This document shows, in pieces, positions 8,159 through 15,894 of a stretch of 64,000 nt of DNA (position 1 is the first letter of the stretch; every line of letters begins with the position of its first letter). Both the position numbers and the translations under genes were made by a program. Below the pieces are notes generated by a model. The model did not search any database. It was not told the DNA's origin and worked only from the letters and a program-made list of their open reading frames with translations. This stretch comes from Lacihabitans sp. CS3-21 (lineage in GTDB: Bacteria; Bacteroidota; Bacteroidia; Cytophagales; Spirosomataceae), in NCBI RefSeq assembly GCF_024343675.1, contig NZ_RJUD01000001.1:1-64000 (forward strand), in the 5' to 3' direction.

Positions 8159-9706
8159 TTAAAATAAGAAATACTCCGGTGCCTTAATAATCTCGAAAAG
8201 GAAACTCCTAACTCGCTGACCAGCTTGTTCTTTGTTTTTGATGATTTCGTACCATTCATAATCGGGTGCCCCGCCCAAAAACGTATTTTTAAACTTCTTG
8301 AATCTTTCCTCTGACACAGGTCTTGCCAAAAATAATTCAATAAATCGCTCAGTAAGAATGTGTACTTCGCCACTTCCTTCAATACTTAAGGCCCAATCGG
8401 CCAGCCTTGTGTTTGAGTTATTGTCTATTATTTCTTTCAAAAAATGAATTGTTGTAGGTAATGTCTTAGTAGAAATCCAGGCCCTGTAACCTCTCCAACC
8501 TGCCACATTGGGTGGGTTAAAAAGTTCTAAACCGAGTGCTGCCATGATGTTTCTTGCATATCGGTCGTTATAGTCTATGTGTTTTACCATAGCTATAATC
8601 GTTTCAGCAGGGGATTTTATTTGTACGCCAATGTTAAGGTCATCAAAAAAATGTTGACTCTTGAAGAGTTTTTTCAACATGGGCTTCAATTCAAACCCAT
8701 TATCAATAATCAACTGAGCCATTTGATCCACCACCGCATTATCGGTTTTTTGTGTATTTGCATACACAAAGTATTGATATATCTTGGTGCTCAAATATTT
8801 GGCAGCAACCTGTCCCTTTTTAGCTAAAATAACGTCTATGAGTTTCTGAACAGAGTTTTTATAGACATTTTGTTCGTTCACTTCATAATTCACGGAAAAA
8901 ACCTCGCCCATGAATAACTTGGAGGTCTTATCAAATTGATTCGTGTTTAGAAAAGCCTTGTAGGGTGTACCCTCATCGAGAAACATGTTTACCTTCCAGC
9001 CTGTCAAAATTTTGGCCGCTTCTCGTATATCTTGTTCAGTATAGTTACCCACACCGAGTGAAAAAAGCTCCATCAGTTCCCTTGCATAATTCTCATTAGG
9101 CGACTCACTGATATTCTCATTGCCGTTTAAATACCTCAGCATGGCTCCGTCAATCGAAATCTGTTCCAGTAGCGTCCTGAAATTACCTGCATAGTTTTTT
9201 CTAAACAACTCGTTTTGGCGGTACATCGAAACAGATGGGATGTTATTGCAACTCGCAAACTGCGTAGCGAAATGGTCATGCCAAAAAAGAACCATTTTTT
9301 CCAAAAAGCTCTCGGAGTCCTTTTTCATTACGCCCACCCACCATTCGCCTAAGGTAAGGTTATACTCTCCCACTATAAGTGACTTTTTAGCCTCCGCCTC
9401 TTCACGTTGTTTGCCGGTAAGATTCCCTGGGTTTTTTATATGGTCATTTACAAAGAAAGGAGGTGTTGGGTTGATGTTGGCGTCTGCTTTGGCAAATAAT
9501 TCATCCACCACAAAAGCGGCTGATTTACCAACATATTTATCAATAATGCTGTTGGACAAACTAAATGTGGCTCTTCGCAACAAATGTTGTACCTGAAGTC
9601 TATTGAGTGGCTGTGTGTACTCATCCAAACTAGCATTTATTTCTAGTCGGCTGTGGTTAAAATCAAACAAACCCTCTAAAAAATTTCTTCTAGAAACTAC
9701 CGCCAT
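8159..9706 (-). CDS. DUF1800 domain protein, first gene of the DUF1800-DUF1501 pair
   Basis: A 515-residue protein. The family start is visible in LQVQHLLRRATFS (around residue 38), followed by WWVGVMKK, WHDHFATQ, NENYARELMELFSLGVGNYTE (near 205) and NPPNVAGWRGYRAW (near 390), all conserved features of DUF1800. An SRRNFL twin-arginine-like motif at residues 5-10 lacks a following hydrophobic stretch, so export by Tat is doubtful for this member. The DUF1501 gene begins 3 bp after its stop, so both are co-transcribed. Function is unknown. The 175 bp upstream (9707-9881) separates it from a divergent gene and shows no other gene. Confidence 0.9.
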   Translation of the reverse strand: MAVVSRRNFLEGLFDFNHSRLEINASLDEYTQPLNRLQVQHLLRRATFSLSNSIIDKYVGKSAAFVVDELFAKADANINPTPPFFVNDHIKNPGNLTGKQREEAEAKKSLIVGEYNLTLGEWWVGVMKKDSESFLEKMVLFWHDHFATQFASCNNIPSVSMYRQNELFRKNYAGNFRTLLEQISIDGAMLRYLNGNENISESPNENYARELMELFSLGVGNYTEQDIREAAKILTGWKVNMFLDEGTPYKAFLNTNQFDKTSKLFMGEVFSVNYEVNEQNVYKNSVQKLIDVILAKKGQVAAKYLSTKIYQYFVYANTQKTDNAVVDQMAQLIIDNGFELKPMLKKLFKSQHFFDDLNIGVQIKSPAETIIAMVKHIDYNDRYARNIMAALGLELFNPPNVAGWRGYRAWISTKTLPTTIHFLKEIIDNNSNTRLADWALSIEGSGEVHILTERFIELFLARPVSEERFKKFKNTFLGGAPDYEWYEIIKNKEQAGQRVRSFLFEIIKAPEYFLF

Positions 9707-9846
9707 TTTTTGTGTTGAAATTGTTACAAGTTATGTAGAAAATGGCGTTCTGCCAAATTAGAATTGTATTAGAGATGTTAATGAGGCAGTATGAGAAAGA
9801 CAAAAGCCTTATTAAAATAATTTATTTATATTATTGAAATAAAACA

Positions 9847-9854
9847 TATATTTG
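9847..9854 (+). promoter_or_regulatory. -7 promoter box TATATTTG
   Basis: Matches the Bacteroidota primary sigma factor -7 consensus TAnnTTTG, 27 bp before the ATG of the DUF1080 gene. No convincing TTTG -33 element is seen at the usual spacing. Confidence 0.55.
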
Positions 9855-9881
9855 TGCTTGTTCAAAATTAAAAAAATATAA

Positions 9882-10580
9882 ATGAAAAAAAATATTATAA
9901 TTCTTGTAGCCTTTATTTTGGTTTCGGGCATTGCTTTTGCTCAGAAAAAGGGCAAATGGGAGAAACTAAGCGATGGAAAAACATTCAAAAACTGGCATAT
10001 TTATAACCACGCTGGCGAGCCAGTAAATGCCAAGTGGAAAATCGTAGATGGTGCTTTTGTATTTGACCAAACTGCCAAAAGTGATTACAAAGTAAATGAC
10101 TTAGTATCTGACAAAGCTTACGAAAACTTTGAGCTGGAATTGGACTGGAAAATTGCCAAAAACGGAAATAGTGGAATTTTTTATGGTGTATATGAAGATG
10201 CAAAATATAGCACGCCTTACCTGACAAGCCCTGAAATACAAGTGTTAGATGATGAAGGTCATCCTGATGCAAAACAAGGGAAAAACGGCAACCGCAAATC
10301 GGGATCTCTTTATGACATGATACCTTCAGCATCAAAAGGAAAACCTGCTGGCGAATGGAATAAAGTGAAAATCAAGAAGTTGAATAACCAAGTAACCGTT
10401 TGGCAAAATGGCGTACTAGCAGTGACATACCCTACCTCCGGCCCAGAATGGGACGCCATGGTAGCTGTAAGTAAATTTAAAGGTTGGGAAGGTTTTGGCA
10501 AATACTCAAATGGAAAAATCGGACTTCAAGACCACGGAAATGAGGTTTCATTTAAGAATATCAGAATAAAGGAATTATAA
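9882..10580 (+). CDS. Secreted DUF1080 protein (3-keto-disaccharide hydrolase-like)
   Basis: A 232-residue protein with a clean Sec signal peptide (residues 1-20, ending IAFAQ) and one DUF1080 concanavalin-like jelly-roll domain. Family features are KLSDGKTFKNWHIYN, ELDWKIAKNGNSGIFYGV, the stretch QVLDDEGHPDAKQG and the closing GLQDHGNEVSFKNIRIKEL. The family (PF06439) is linked to hydrolysis of 3-keto-glycosides made by Gfo/Idh-type dehydrogenases. It is a near-paralogue of the second half of the 445-residue protein at 46506-47843. It is monocistronic: a -7 box precedes it and a strong terminator follows. Its substrate is not evident. Confidence 0.88.
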   Translation: MKKNIIILVAFILVSGIAFAQKKGKWEKLSDGKTFKNWHIYNHAGEPVNAKWKIVDGAFVFDQTAKSDYKVNDLVSDKAYENFELELDWKIAKNGNSGIFYGVYEDAKYSTPYLTSPEIQVLDDEGHPDAKQGKNGNRKSGSLYDMIPSASKGKPAGEWNKVKIKKLNNQVTVWQNGVLAVTYPTSGPEWDAMVAVSKFKGWEGFGKYSNGKIGLQDHGNEVSFKNIRIKEL

Positions 10581-10599
10581 GGAATTCCACTTTTAAGCG

Positions 10600-10635
10600 T
10601 CGCCAATTGAAATAAAATCAATTGGCGATTTTTTT
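10600..10635 (+). terminator. Rho-independent terminator after the DUF1080 gene
   Basis: Perfect 11-bp stem TCGCCAATTGA/TCAATTGGCGA with a 7-nt loop (10600-10628) followed by seven T residues. It sits 20 bp after the DUF1080 stop and touches the stop codon of the convergent gene. The minus-strand side lacks a T run. Confidence 0.92.
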
Positions 10636-10996
10636 ATTCCTTAAATCTAAACTGTTTGCCTTCGCTTATGGGCAAGCTTGGCTTACCTTTATAGTCTTGC
10701 ACTACTCCTGAAATAAATACAGTGCGTCCAACATCGTCTTTGGTGATTTTAACTTCTGGTACCGCATCAGGAAAAACGGTTACACCAATTTCAGAATTAG
10801 GATAGCTTTCGTCAATATCTAAGAAAAGGATATCTTTTCCATTGCGGTCTGAATAGGGTTTTACGCCTTTTAAAATTCCTTTCAAAACTACTTCCTTACC
10901 AATATAGTTTTTGGCAGTTGCGGCGGTTATCGTGTCCGATTGAGCGAAAGAATTAAGTGACAAAAAGATAGAAATAATTATCAAAAGAGGTTTCAT
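10634..10996 (-). CDS. Small exported OB-fold-like protein
   Basis: A 120-residue protein with a signal peptide (residues 1-18, ending NSFAQ). The mature part alternates short strands in the order expected of an OB fold: KNYIGKEVVLKGILKGV, KDILFLDIDES, EIGVTVFPDAV, VGRTVFISGVVQDYKGKPSLPIS. It resembles the small secreted OB-fold proteins common in Bacteroidota, in which the GKP-L-IS segment closes the barrel. Ligand and role are unknown. It is alone on its strand, convergent with the DUF1080 gene and sharing the terminator region. Confidence 0.65.
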   Translation of the reverse strand: MKPLLIIISIFLSLNSFAQSDTITAATAKNYIGKEVVLKGILKGVKPYSDRNGKDILFLDIDESYPNSEIGVTVFPDAVPEVKITKDDVGRTVFISGVVQDYKGKPSLPISEGKQFRFKE

Positions 10997-11058
10997 GGGT
11001 GTTTTTGATGTTTGTTTTTACAAATATATACACATAACAGCCAAATGTTTGTGGCTTT

Positions 11059-11547
11059 CTAAAACAATTCCATCACGCCGTTGGCCACTCGATTTTCTAA
11101 GTCTAGCAGATATCTTTTGTTTTCCAATCCACCCGCATAGCCAGTGAGGCTGCCGTTGGTGCCAATCACTCGGTGGCAAGGAATTACTATTGCCACTGGA
11201 TTTTTACCATTGGCAGATGCCGCGGCTCGAATAACTTTTGGATCGCCTAGCTTATTGGCCATTTCGGCGTAAGTCCAAGTTTTTCCAAAAGGAATTTTGT
11301 ATAACAAAGCCCATACTTTTTTCTGAAAATCTGTTCCTTCGGGCTCAAGTTTTAGACTAAACTCTTTTAGGTCTCCATCGAAATATTTTTGAAGTTCTTT
11401 TTGTGCTTTTAGTAATATTTCAGGTTGAATATCTGAGGGTTCTTCCAATTCTTTTACAAAACTAATGGCTTTAATAGCATATTCATCAGACTCAATTTTG
11501 AGCAAGTGATTAGCGGTTTTTAAAAATGTTTTGAAATATTCTGCCAC
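11059..11547 (-). CDS. Methylated-DNA--protein-cysteine methyltransferase
   Basis: Removes alkyl groups from O6-alkylguanine by irreversible transfer to its own cysteine. The C-terminal domain contains VWALLYKIPFGKTWTYAEMA, AAASANGKNPVAIVIPCHRVIG with the acceptor cysteine of PCHR near residue 125, and LTGYAGGLENKRYLLDLE, the Ogt/MGMT signature. The short N-terminal ribonuclease-like domain is also present. There is no ATG in the N-terminal part; the frame opens at a TTG (11580), but the GTG at 11547 (giving VAEYFKTFLKTANHLLKIE) fits the family start better and is used here. It is divergent from murF, 67 bp away. No ada-type regulatory domain is fused. Confidence 0.9.
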   Translation of the reverse strand: MAEYFKTFLKTANHLLKIESDEYAIKAISFVKELEEPSDIQPEILLKAQKELQKYFDGDLKEFSLKLEPEGTDFQKKVWALLYKIPFGKTWTYAEMANKLGDPKVIRAAASANGKNPVAIVIPCHRVIGTNGSLTGYAGGLENKRYLLDLENRVANGVMELF

Positions 11548-11614
11548 AATTTTTAGAAAGAATAATACGAAATTAAGCAAAAAGGCAGAACTTTGATATC
11601 GAAAACACGATCGA

Positions 11615-12904
11615 ATGCAAATAGCAGAAATTTACGAGAAATTTAAAGAAAGTAAGGGTGTTACAACCGACACCCGCAAGATTGGTCAAGGACAGATTTT
11701 CTTTGCCTTAAAAGGTGAGAAATTTAATGCCAATAACTTTGCGGAGCAGGCCATCGCTCTTGGAGCAAGCTACGCCGTAGTGGATGAAATGGAACATGCC
11801 CAAAATCCACAATGTATTTTGGTAGATGATGTACTAGAAACACTACAAAAATTGGCCAATTCCCATAGAAAGACATTTAACATTCCGGTGATAGGCCTGA
11901 CGGGTTCAAACGGAAAAACGACCAATAAAGAGCTTTTGGTAAGGGTTTTAAGTAAGAATTTTAAAGTTCATGCCACCAAAGGAAACCTCAACAACCACAT
12001 AGGCGTTCCTTTGACCCTACTCGAAATGACTGCTGAAACAGAGATGGCCGTGATAGAAATGGGAGCCAATCATCAGAAAGAAATAGCGATGTTGAGTAAC
12101 ATTTGTGAGCCAACACATGGTTTTATTACTAACCTTGGGAAAGCCCATTTAGAAGGTTTTGGTGGTGAAGAAGGCGTGAGAAAAGGCAAAGGAGAGCTTT
12201 TTGATTTTCTGAAAAATAGTCATGGAACCACATTTGTAAATCAAACCGACGAAAAATTGACTTCTCTGGTGAAAGAAAAAAACATGATGTTGGTGGTTTA
12301 TTATGGAGCTGATGAATTTTCACTAAAAATGACCGCAGAAAGCCCTACAGTTTCTTTTCAAATACCTGACAGTGAGCAAATTTATATTACGCATATTGGT
12401 GGAAAATACAACTTTGACAATATGCAAACGGCCTTTGCTTTGGGTCGGTTTTTTGGAGTAAGTCATACTGATGCTGCAGAAGCTATTGCAGACTACAACC
12501 CTGACAATAACCGTTCACAAGTGATAGAAAAAGGGAGCAATTCGTTCCTGATGGATGCCTATAATGCCAATCCTTCGTCAATGGCGGCCTCTGTGAAAAA
12601 CTTCGGTAACTTGAAAACCGAAAAACAAAAAGTGGTGATTTTGGGTGATATGTTTGAACTGGGTGAATACAGTCAAACCGAGCACGAAGCTTTGGGCAAA
12701 TTGGCGTCTGAACAAGATTTTGATATTGTGGTACTTTATGGCGAAAACATGCATCACGCATTGATTCATTTACCCAAAGCTTACTATTTTACCGATAAGT
12801 TTTCTCTACATAACTGGTTGATAGAAAAGGCATTTGCCAATACTTATTTTCTTGTTAAGGGTTCTAGGGGTGTGGGATTGGAGAGTGTATTGACTGTGAT
12901 GTAG
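11615..12904 (+). CDS. murF: UDP-N-acetylmuramoyl-tripeptide--D-alanyl-D-alanine ligase
   Basis: Adds D-Ala-D-Ala to the UDP-MurNAc tripeptide in the last cytoplasmic step of peptidoglycan precursor synthesis. The protein (429 residues) has the Mur ligase plan: an N-terminal UDP-binding domain with GVTTDTRKIGQGQIFFALKGE, the ATP-binding loop GLTGSNGKTT near residue 96, VIEMGANH, GFITNLGKAHLEGFGG, and a C-terminal domain with LMDAYNANPSSM and VILGDMFELG. It stands apart from other division/wall genes here, as often in Bacteroidota. The start is an ATG 34 bp after a divergent reading frame begins. Confidence 0.95.
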   Translation: MQIAEIYEKFKESKGVTTDTRKIGQGQIFFALKGEKFNANNFAEQAIALGASYAVVDEMEHAQNPQCILVDDVLETLQKLANSHRKTFNIPVIGLTGSNGKTTNKELLVRVLSKNFKVHATKGNLNNHIGVPLTLLEMTAETEMAVIEMGANHQKEIAMLSNICEPTHGFITNLGKAHLEGFGGEEGVRKGKGELFDFLKNSHGTTFVNQTDEKLTSLVKEKNMMLVVYYGADEFSLKMTAESPTVSFQIPDSEQIYITHIGGKYNFDNMQTAFALGRFFGVSHTDAAEAIADYNPDNNRSQVIEKGSNSFLMDAYNANPSSMAASVKNFGNLKTEKQKVVILGDMFELGEYSQTEHEALGKLASEQDFDIVVLYGENMHHALIHLPKAYYFTDKFSLHNWLIEKAFANTYFLVKGSRGVGLESVLTVM

Positions 12905-13011
12905 CAGAATTTTTCTAAAATTGTACTTAACCAAGCTCTCGGGCGGAAGAGATGAATCTATAAGATAATAGTTACGAAAATCGCTAGTCGGCTATTTAGG
13001 AAAATTTGCCC

Positions 13012-13019
13012 TACCTTTG
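13012..13019 (+). promoter_or_regulatory. -7 promoter box TACCTTTG
   Basis: TAnnTTTG match 16 bp before the ATG of the DEAD-box helicase gene. It also argues against the in-frame TTG at 13006, which lies upstream of the box. Confidence 0.55.
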
Positions 13020-13035
13020 TAGAAAAAAACAAAAC

Positions 13036-14172
13036 ATGTCTTTCCAATCGCTCGGACTATCGAAACCTTTGCTGGAAGCCATCGAAAAGATGGAATATAC
13101 GGAGCCTTATCCTATACAGCAACAGGCTATTCCGATAATTTTGAAAGGCAAAGATTTGCAGGCCAAGGCTCAAACGGGTTCGGGAAAAACCGCCAGTTTT
13201 GTATTGCCCATTCTGGAGCTTTTTCAGCAGAAAAAACCTTCTAGAAATTTACACCTAAAAGTACTCGTACTGGCTCCAACGCGAGAGCTGGCCATGCAAA
13301 TAAGCGAAGTATTTAGTTCGTTTACAGTAGGTTTGCCCATTGCACCTAAAAATTTGGCGGTCTATGGCGGTGTGCCTTTGAACCAGCAAATGGTTAAACT
13401 CAAAAATACTGAAATCTTGGTGGCTACGCCAGGAAGATTGCTCGATATGGTTTCAACGAATTCTATTCATTTGGGCAAAATAGAAATTTTGGTGTTAGAC
13501 GAAGCCGACAAAATGCTCGACATGGGTTTTCAGGACGAAATGGCAGATATTCTGAGATTGATTCCTGCGAAAAGACAAAATCTCCTGTTTTCGGCCACAC
13601 TCGACCCCAAACTAGACAAGATAAAATCTTCAGTATTACATAAACCAGAAATTATTGAGATTGAGCCAGAAGTATTGAATCTGGATTTAATAAAACAAAC
13701 GGCTTATATCGTAAAACCCGAAAGAAAAGGACCACTTTTGAGACATCTGATTGTTTCGCAAAATATGCAACAAGTGCTGGTATTTGTTTCAAGCACCCGC
13801 ACTGCCGACAACGTGGTGGCCAAACTCAAAAAAAATGGCATAAATGCTACTGCCTTGCACAGTGACAAATCGCAAAGTGCTCGTAGTGAAGCGTTAAATT
13901 GCTTTAAAAAAGGCAAAATAAATATATTGGTGGCCACAGACATTGCTTCAAGAGGGATAGACATCGTTCATCTTCCGACGGTGCTTAACTACGAATTGCC
14001 CCGCTCACCCAAGGATTATGTGCATCGAATCGGGCGAACAGGTCGGGCAAATGCCAGTGGGGAAGCCATTTCTTTAGTGACTGAAGAAGAAGAACACCAT
14101 TTTTATATTATTCAGAAAAAAATGGGGCGGAAAGTGGAGAAGATTGATGCTGAGACTTTGGATTTTAATTAA
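13036..14172 (+). CDS. DEAD-box ATP-dependent RNA helicase
   Basis: A 378-residue helicase core of the RhlE type. All motifs are present: Q motif (YPIQQQAIP near 26-33), Walker A AQTGSGKT (45-52), PTRELAMQ, TPGRLLDM, DEAD (155-158), SAT, and in the second RecA domain the ATDIASRGID and HRIGRTGR (near 330) motifs. The C-terminal tail is very short, without the basic extension that many RhlE homologues carry. The predicted role is RNA remodelling in ribosome assembly or turnover at low temperature. The ATG at 13036 directly precedes the Q-motif domain and lies 16 bp after a -7 box; an upstream in-frame TTG is rejected for that reason. Confidence 0.93.
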   Translation: MSFQSLGLSKPLLEAIEKMEYTEPYPIQQQAIPIILKGKDLQAKAQTGSGKTASFVLPILELFQQKKPSRNLHLKVLVLAPTRELAMQISEVFSSFTVGLPIAPKNLAVYGGVPLNQQMVKLKNTEILVATPGRLLDMVSTNSIHLGKIEILVLDEADKMLDMGFQDEMADILRLIPAKRQNLLFSATLDPKLDKIKSSVLHKPEIIEIEPEVLNLDLIKQTAYIVKPERKGPLLRHLIVSQNMQQVLVFVSSTRTADNVVAKLKKNGINATALHSDKSQSARSEALNCFKKGKINILVATDIASRGIDIVHLPTVLNYELPRSPKDYVHRIGRTGRANASGEAISLVTEEEEHHFYIIQKKMGRKVEKIDAETLDFN

Positions 14173-14305
14173 TTGGTTTTAAAGAATCTACTTAAGTCTT
14201 CTTTGGGTCATTCCTTAAAATAAAATTCTAACTGAAAACTGTTGGAAAAAATTTGGATATTATCTTTCAAATTCTGAATTTAGATGAAATATATAACTCA
14301 GGCTC

Positions 14306-15448
14306 ATGAAACATAATTCCCTAATTATTAAATTATTATTTCTGTTTTTCCTCATTGTCGGTTTCAATCTTTTTGCTCAGCAAAAGATGAACAAACCTGA
14401 ACAACTAAAACTTACGCCGCAAACTTATAAATCTCGAATAGATGAGTCAGTAAAAAATAGTCTGAATCAAATCTATGAGCAAAAAAGCGTAATGGATCAG
14501 GTAATACCTGACGATCTTATTGTGCAAGGAAGTGGTTGTTTTGGGTTTGACTGTATAAACAATGAATCCTTTGGTTTTGATACAATACGCATAAAAGAAA
14601 ATAATACCAGAATAGGTTTTGATGATACAAGCACTGGAGCATTTCCTGCTAACGATTGGCAAATAACTGCCAATGAAAGTGCAAGTGGAGGGTTAAACAA
14701 ATTTTCAATTGAGGACATCACTGGTGCTAAAGTTCCATTTACAGTTGTTTCGGGAGCGAAAACAAACGCATTATTTGTAAGTAGCAATAGTAATATCGGA
14801 ATTGGCACTTCAACTCCGGTATTAAACGCTCATATTTTAACTTCGAATACCCCAGCCATTCGTTTAGACCAAGATAATTCAGGAGGGTATACCCCTCAAG
14901 TTTGGGATATTGCAGGAAATGAGGCTAATTTTTTTGTGAGAGATATTACTGGAGGTAGTAGGTTGCCATTTAGAATAAGACCAGGAGCACCTACAAACAG
15001 TATTGATATTCAGGCAGATGGTACAATAAAAATCGTAAATTCAATTGTTCCGAATTCTGATATAAGACTAAAAAAGAATTTTGAAAAAATAGGAAATGCC
15101 ACTTCATTGATTAACCAAATGAATCCGATGAAATATGATTTCAAATATCAAGAACTGAAAGAAATGGGTTTGCCGAAAGAAAGACAATTTGGATTGATCG
15201 CTCAGGAACTCGAAAAAGTTGTTCCTGAATTGGTTTTTCAACATTCAGAAGGTAAAAATCAAGAACACTATAAAGGAATAAATTATACGGGACTGATACC
15301 CATTCTTATTCAAGGAATGAAAGATCAACAGGCTGAAATTGAAGCTTTAAAACAAAAATTAGTCAATTATGAAACGATAGATTCCAGATTGACACAAATT
15401 GAAGCTTTACTTTCAAATCAAACCAAAAATATCAAATCAGAAAAATAA
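14306..15448 (+). CDS. Exported tail-fibre-like protein with S74 intramolecular chaperone domain
   Basis: A 380-residue protein with a signal peptide (residues 1-25, ending NLFAQ). The middle holds two similar beta units (ANDWQITANESASGG...DITGAKVPFTV and PQVWDIAGNEANFFV...DITGGSRLPFRI), each ending in a GAxTN turn. From about residue 250 there is a chaperone-of-endosialidase (peptidase S74) domain: SDIRLKKNFEKI with the S-D catalytic dyad, NPMKYDFKYQE and QFGLIAQELEKVVPELV, followed by a coiled coil at the C-terminus (about 335-370). In phage such domains trimerise fibres and then cleave themselves off; in Bacteroidota they occur in surface proteins. The stop overlaps the start of the next gene (TAATG). 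Confidence 0.85.
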   Translation: MKHNSLIIKLLFLFFLIVGFNLFAQQKMNKPEQLKLTPQTYKSRIDESVKNSLNQIYEQKSVMDQVIPDDLIVQGSGCFGFDCINNESFGFDTIRIKENNTRIGFDDTSTGAFPANDWQITANESASGGLNKFSIEDITGAKVPFTVVSGAKTNALFVSSNSNIGIGTSTPVLNAHILTSNTPAIRLDQDNSGGYTPQVWDIAGNEANFFVRDITGGSRLPFRIRPGAPTNSIDIQADGTIKIVNSIVPNSDIRLKKNFEKIGNATSLINQMNPMKYDFKYQELKEMGLPKERQFGLIAQELEKVVPELVFQHSEGKNQEHYKGINYTGLIPILIQGMKDQQAEIEALKQKLVNYETIDSRLTQIEALLSNQTKNIKSEK

Positions 15449-15828
15449 TGAAAACAATATATATTACACTCTTCCTTTGTTTTGTTGCCATCCTCTCTAA
15501 TGCTCAAAAAATTGATGAAAATGGCCGTGAAATTGGAATTTCGAGAACTGCCAAAATAATTCCACAGCCCTATGTGGCTCTTGACGTTCCAAAAACAATA
15601 AAATTTGGGGCTACCTTTAATGTAAATTATACTTTACCTGAAGGCAAAAAATCAGGAAAACTGAAATTATTTAATCCTCTAAAAGACGAAGAACTGATAG
15701 TGTTTGATTTGGCCGATGAAAAAGGTCAAGTCGCTATCCAAACTGCTGAGCTCAAAACAAAAGGTTTAGTATTAGGCCTATATTCTGATGAAAACTTAAT
15801 TGCTACTTGCAAAGTAGGATACAATTAA
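15448..15828 (+). CDS. Small secreted protein co-translated with the tail-fibre-like protein
   Basis: A 126-residue protein with a signal peptide (residues 1-19, ending LSNAQ). Its ATG overlaps the preceding stop by one base, so the two are likely translationally coupled. The mature part looks all-beta. The final 80 residues (GKLKLFNPLKDEELIVFDLADEKGQVAIQTAELKTKGLVLGLYSDEN and the closing ATCKVGYN) recall the beta-sandwich of type IX sorting domains, in which a G-x-Y-x turn precedes the last strands, but the usual basic end is missing. I do not recognise a family. A partner or adaptor role for the fibre-like protein is inferred from the overlap alone. Confidence 0.7.
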   Translation: MKTIYITLFLCFVAILSNAQKIDENGREIGISRTAKIIPQPYVALDVPKTIKFGATFNVNYTLPEGKKSGKLKLFNPLKDEELIVFDLADEKGQVAIQTAELKTKGLVLGLYSDENLIATCKVGYN

Positions 15829-15869
15829 AAAAACAAGAATAAGGCAGGTAAATCTTGTCCTGGTTGGTT

Positions 15870-15877
15870 TACTTTTG
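15870..15877 (+). promoter_or_regulatory. -7 promoter box TACTTTTG
   Basis: TAnnTTTG match 17 bp before the TTG start of the ABC exporter gene, the same spacing as at the helicase gene, which supports the TTG start. Confidence 0.45.
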
Positions 15878-15894
15878 TGTTTTAAACCAATTTC

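Noticed and set aside
14306-15828. Prophage remnant
   Set aside because: The S74/tail-fibre-like protein has its own signal peptide and there are no other phage structural, integrase or lysis genes in the window.
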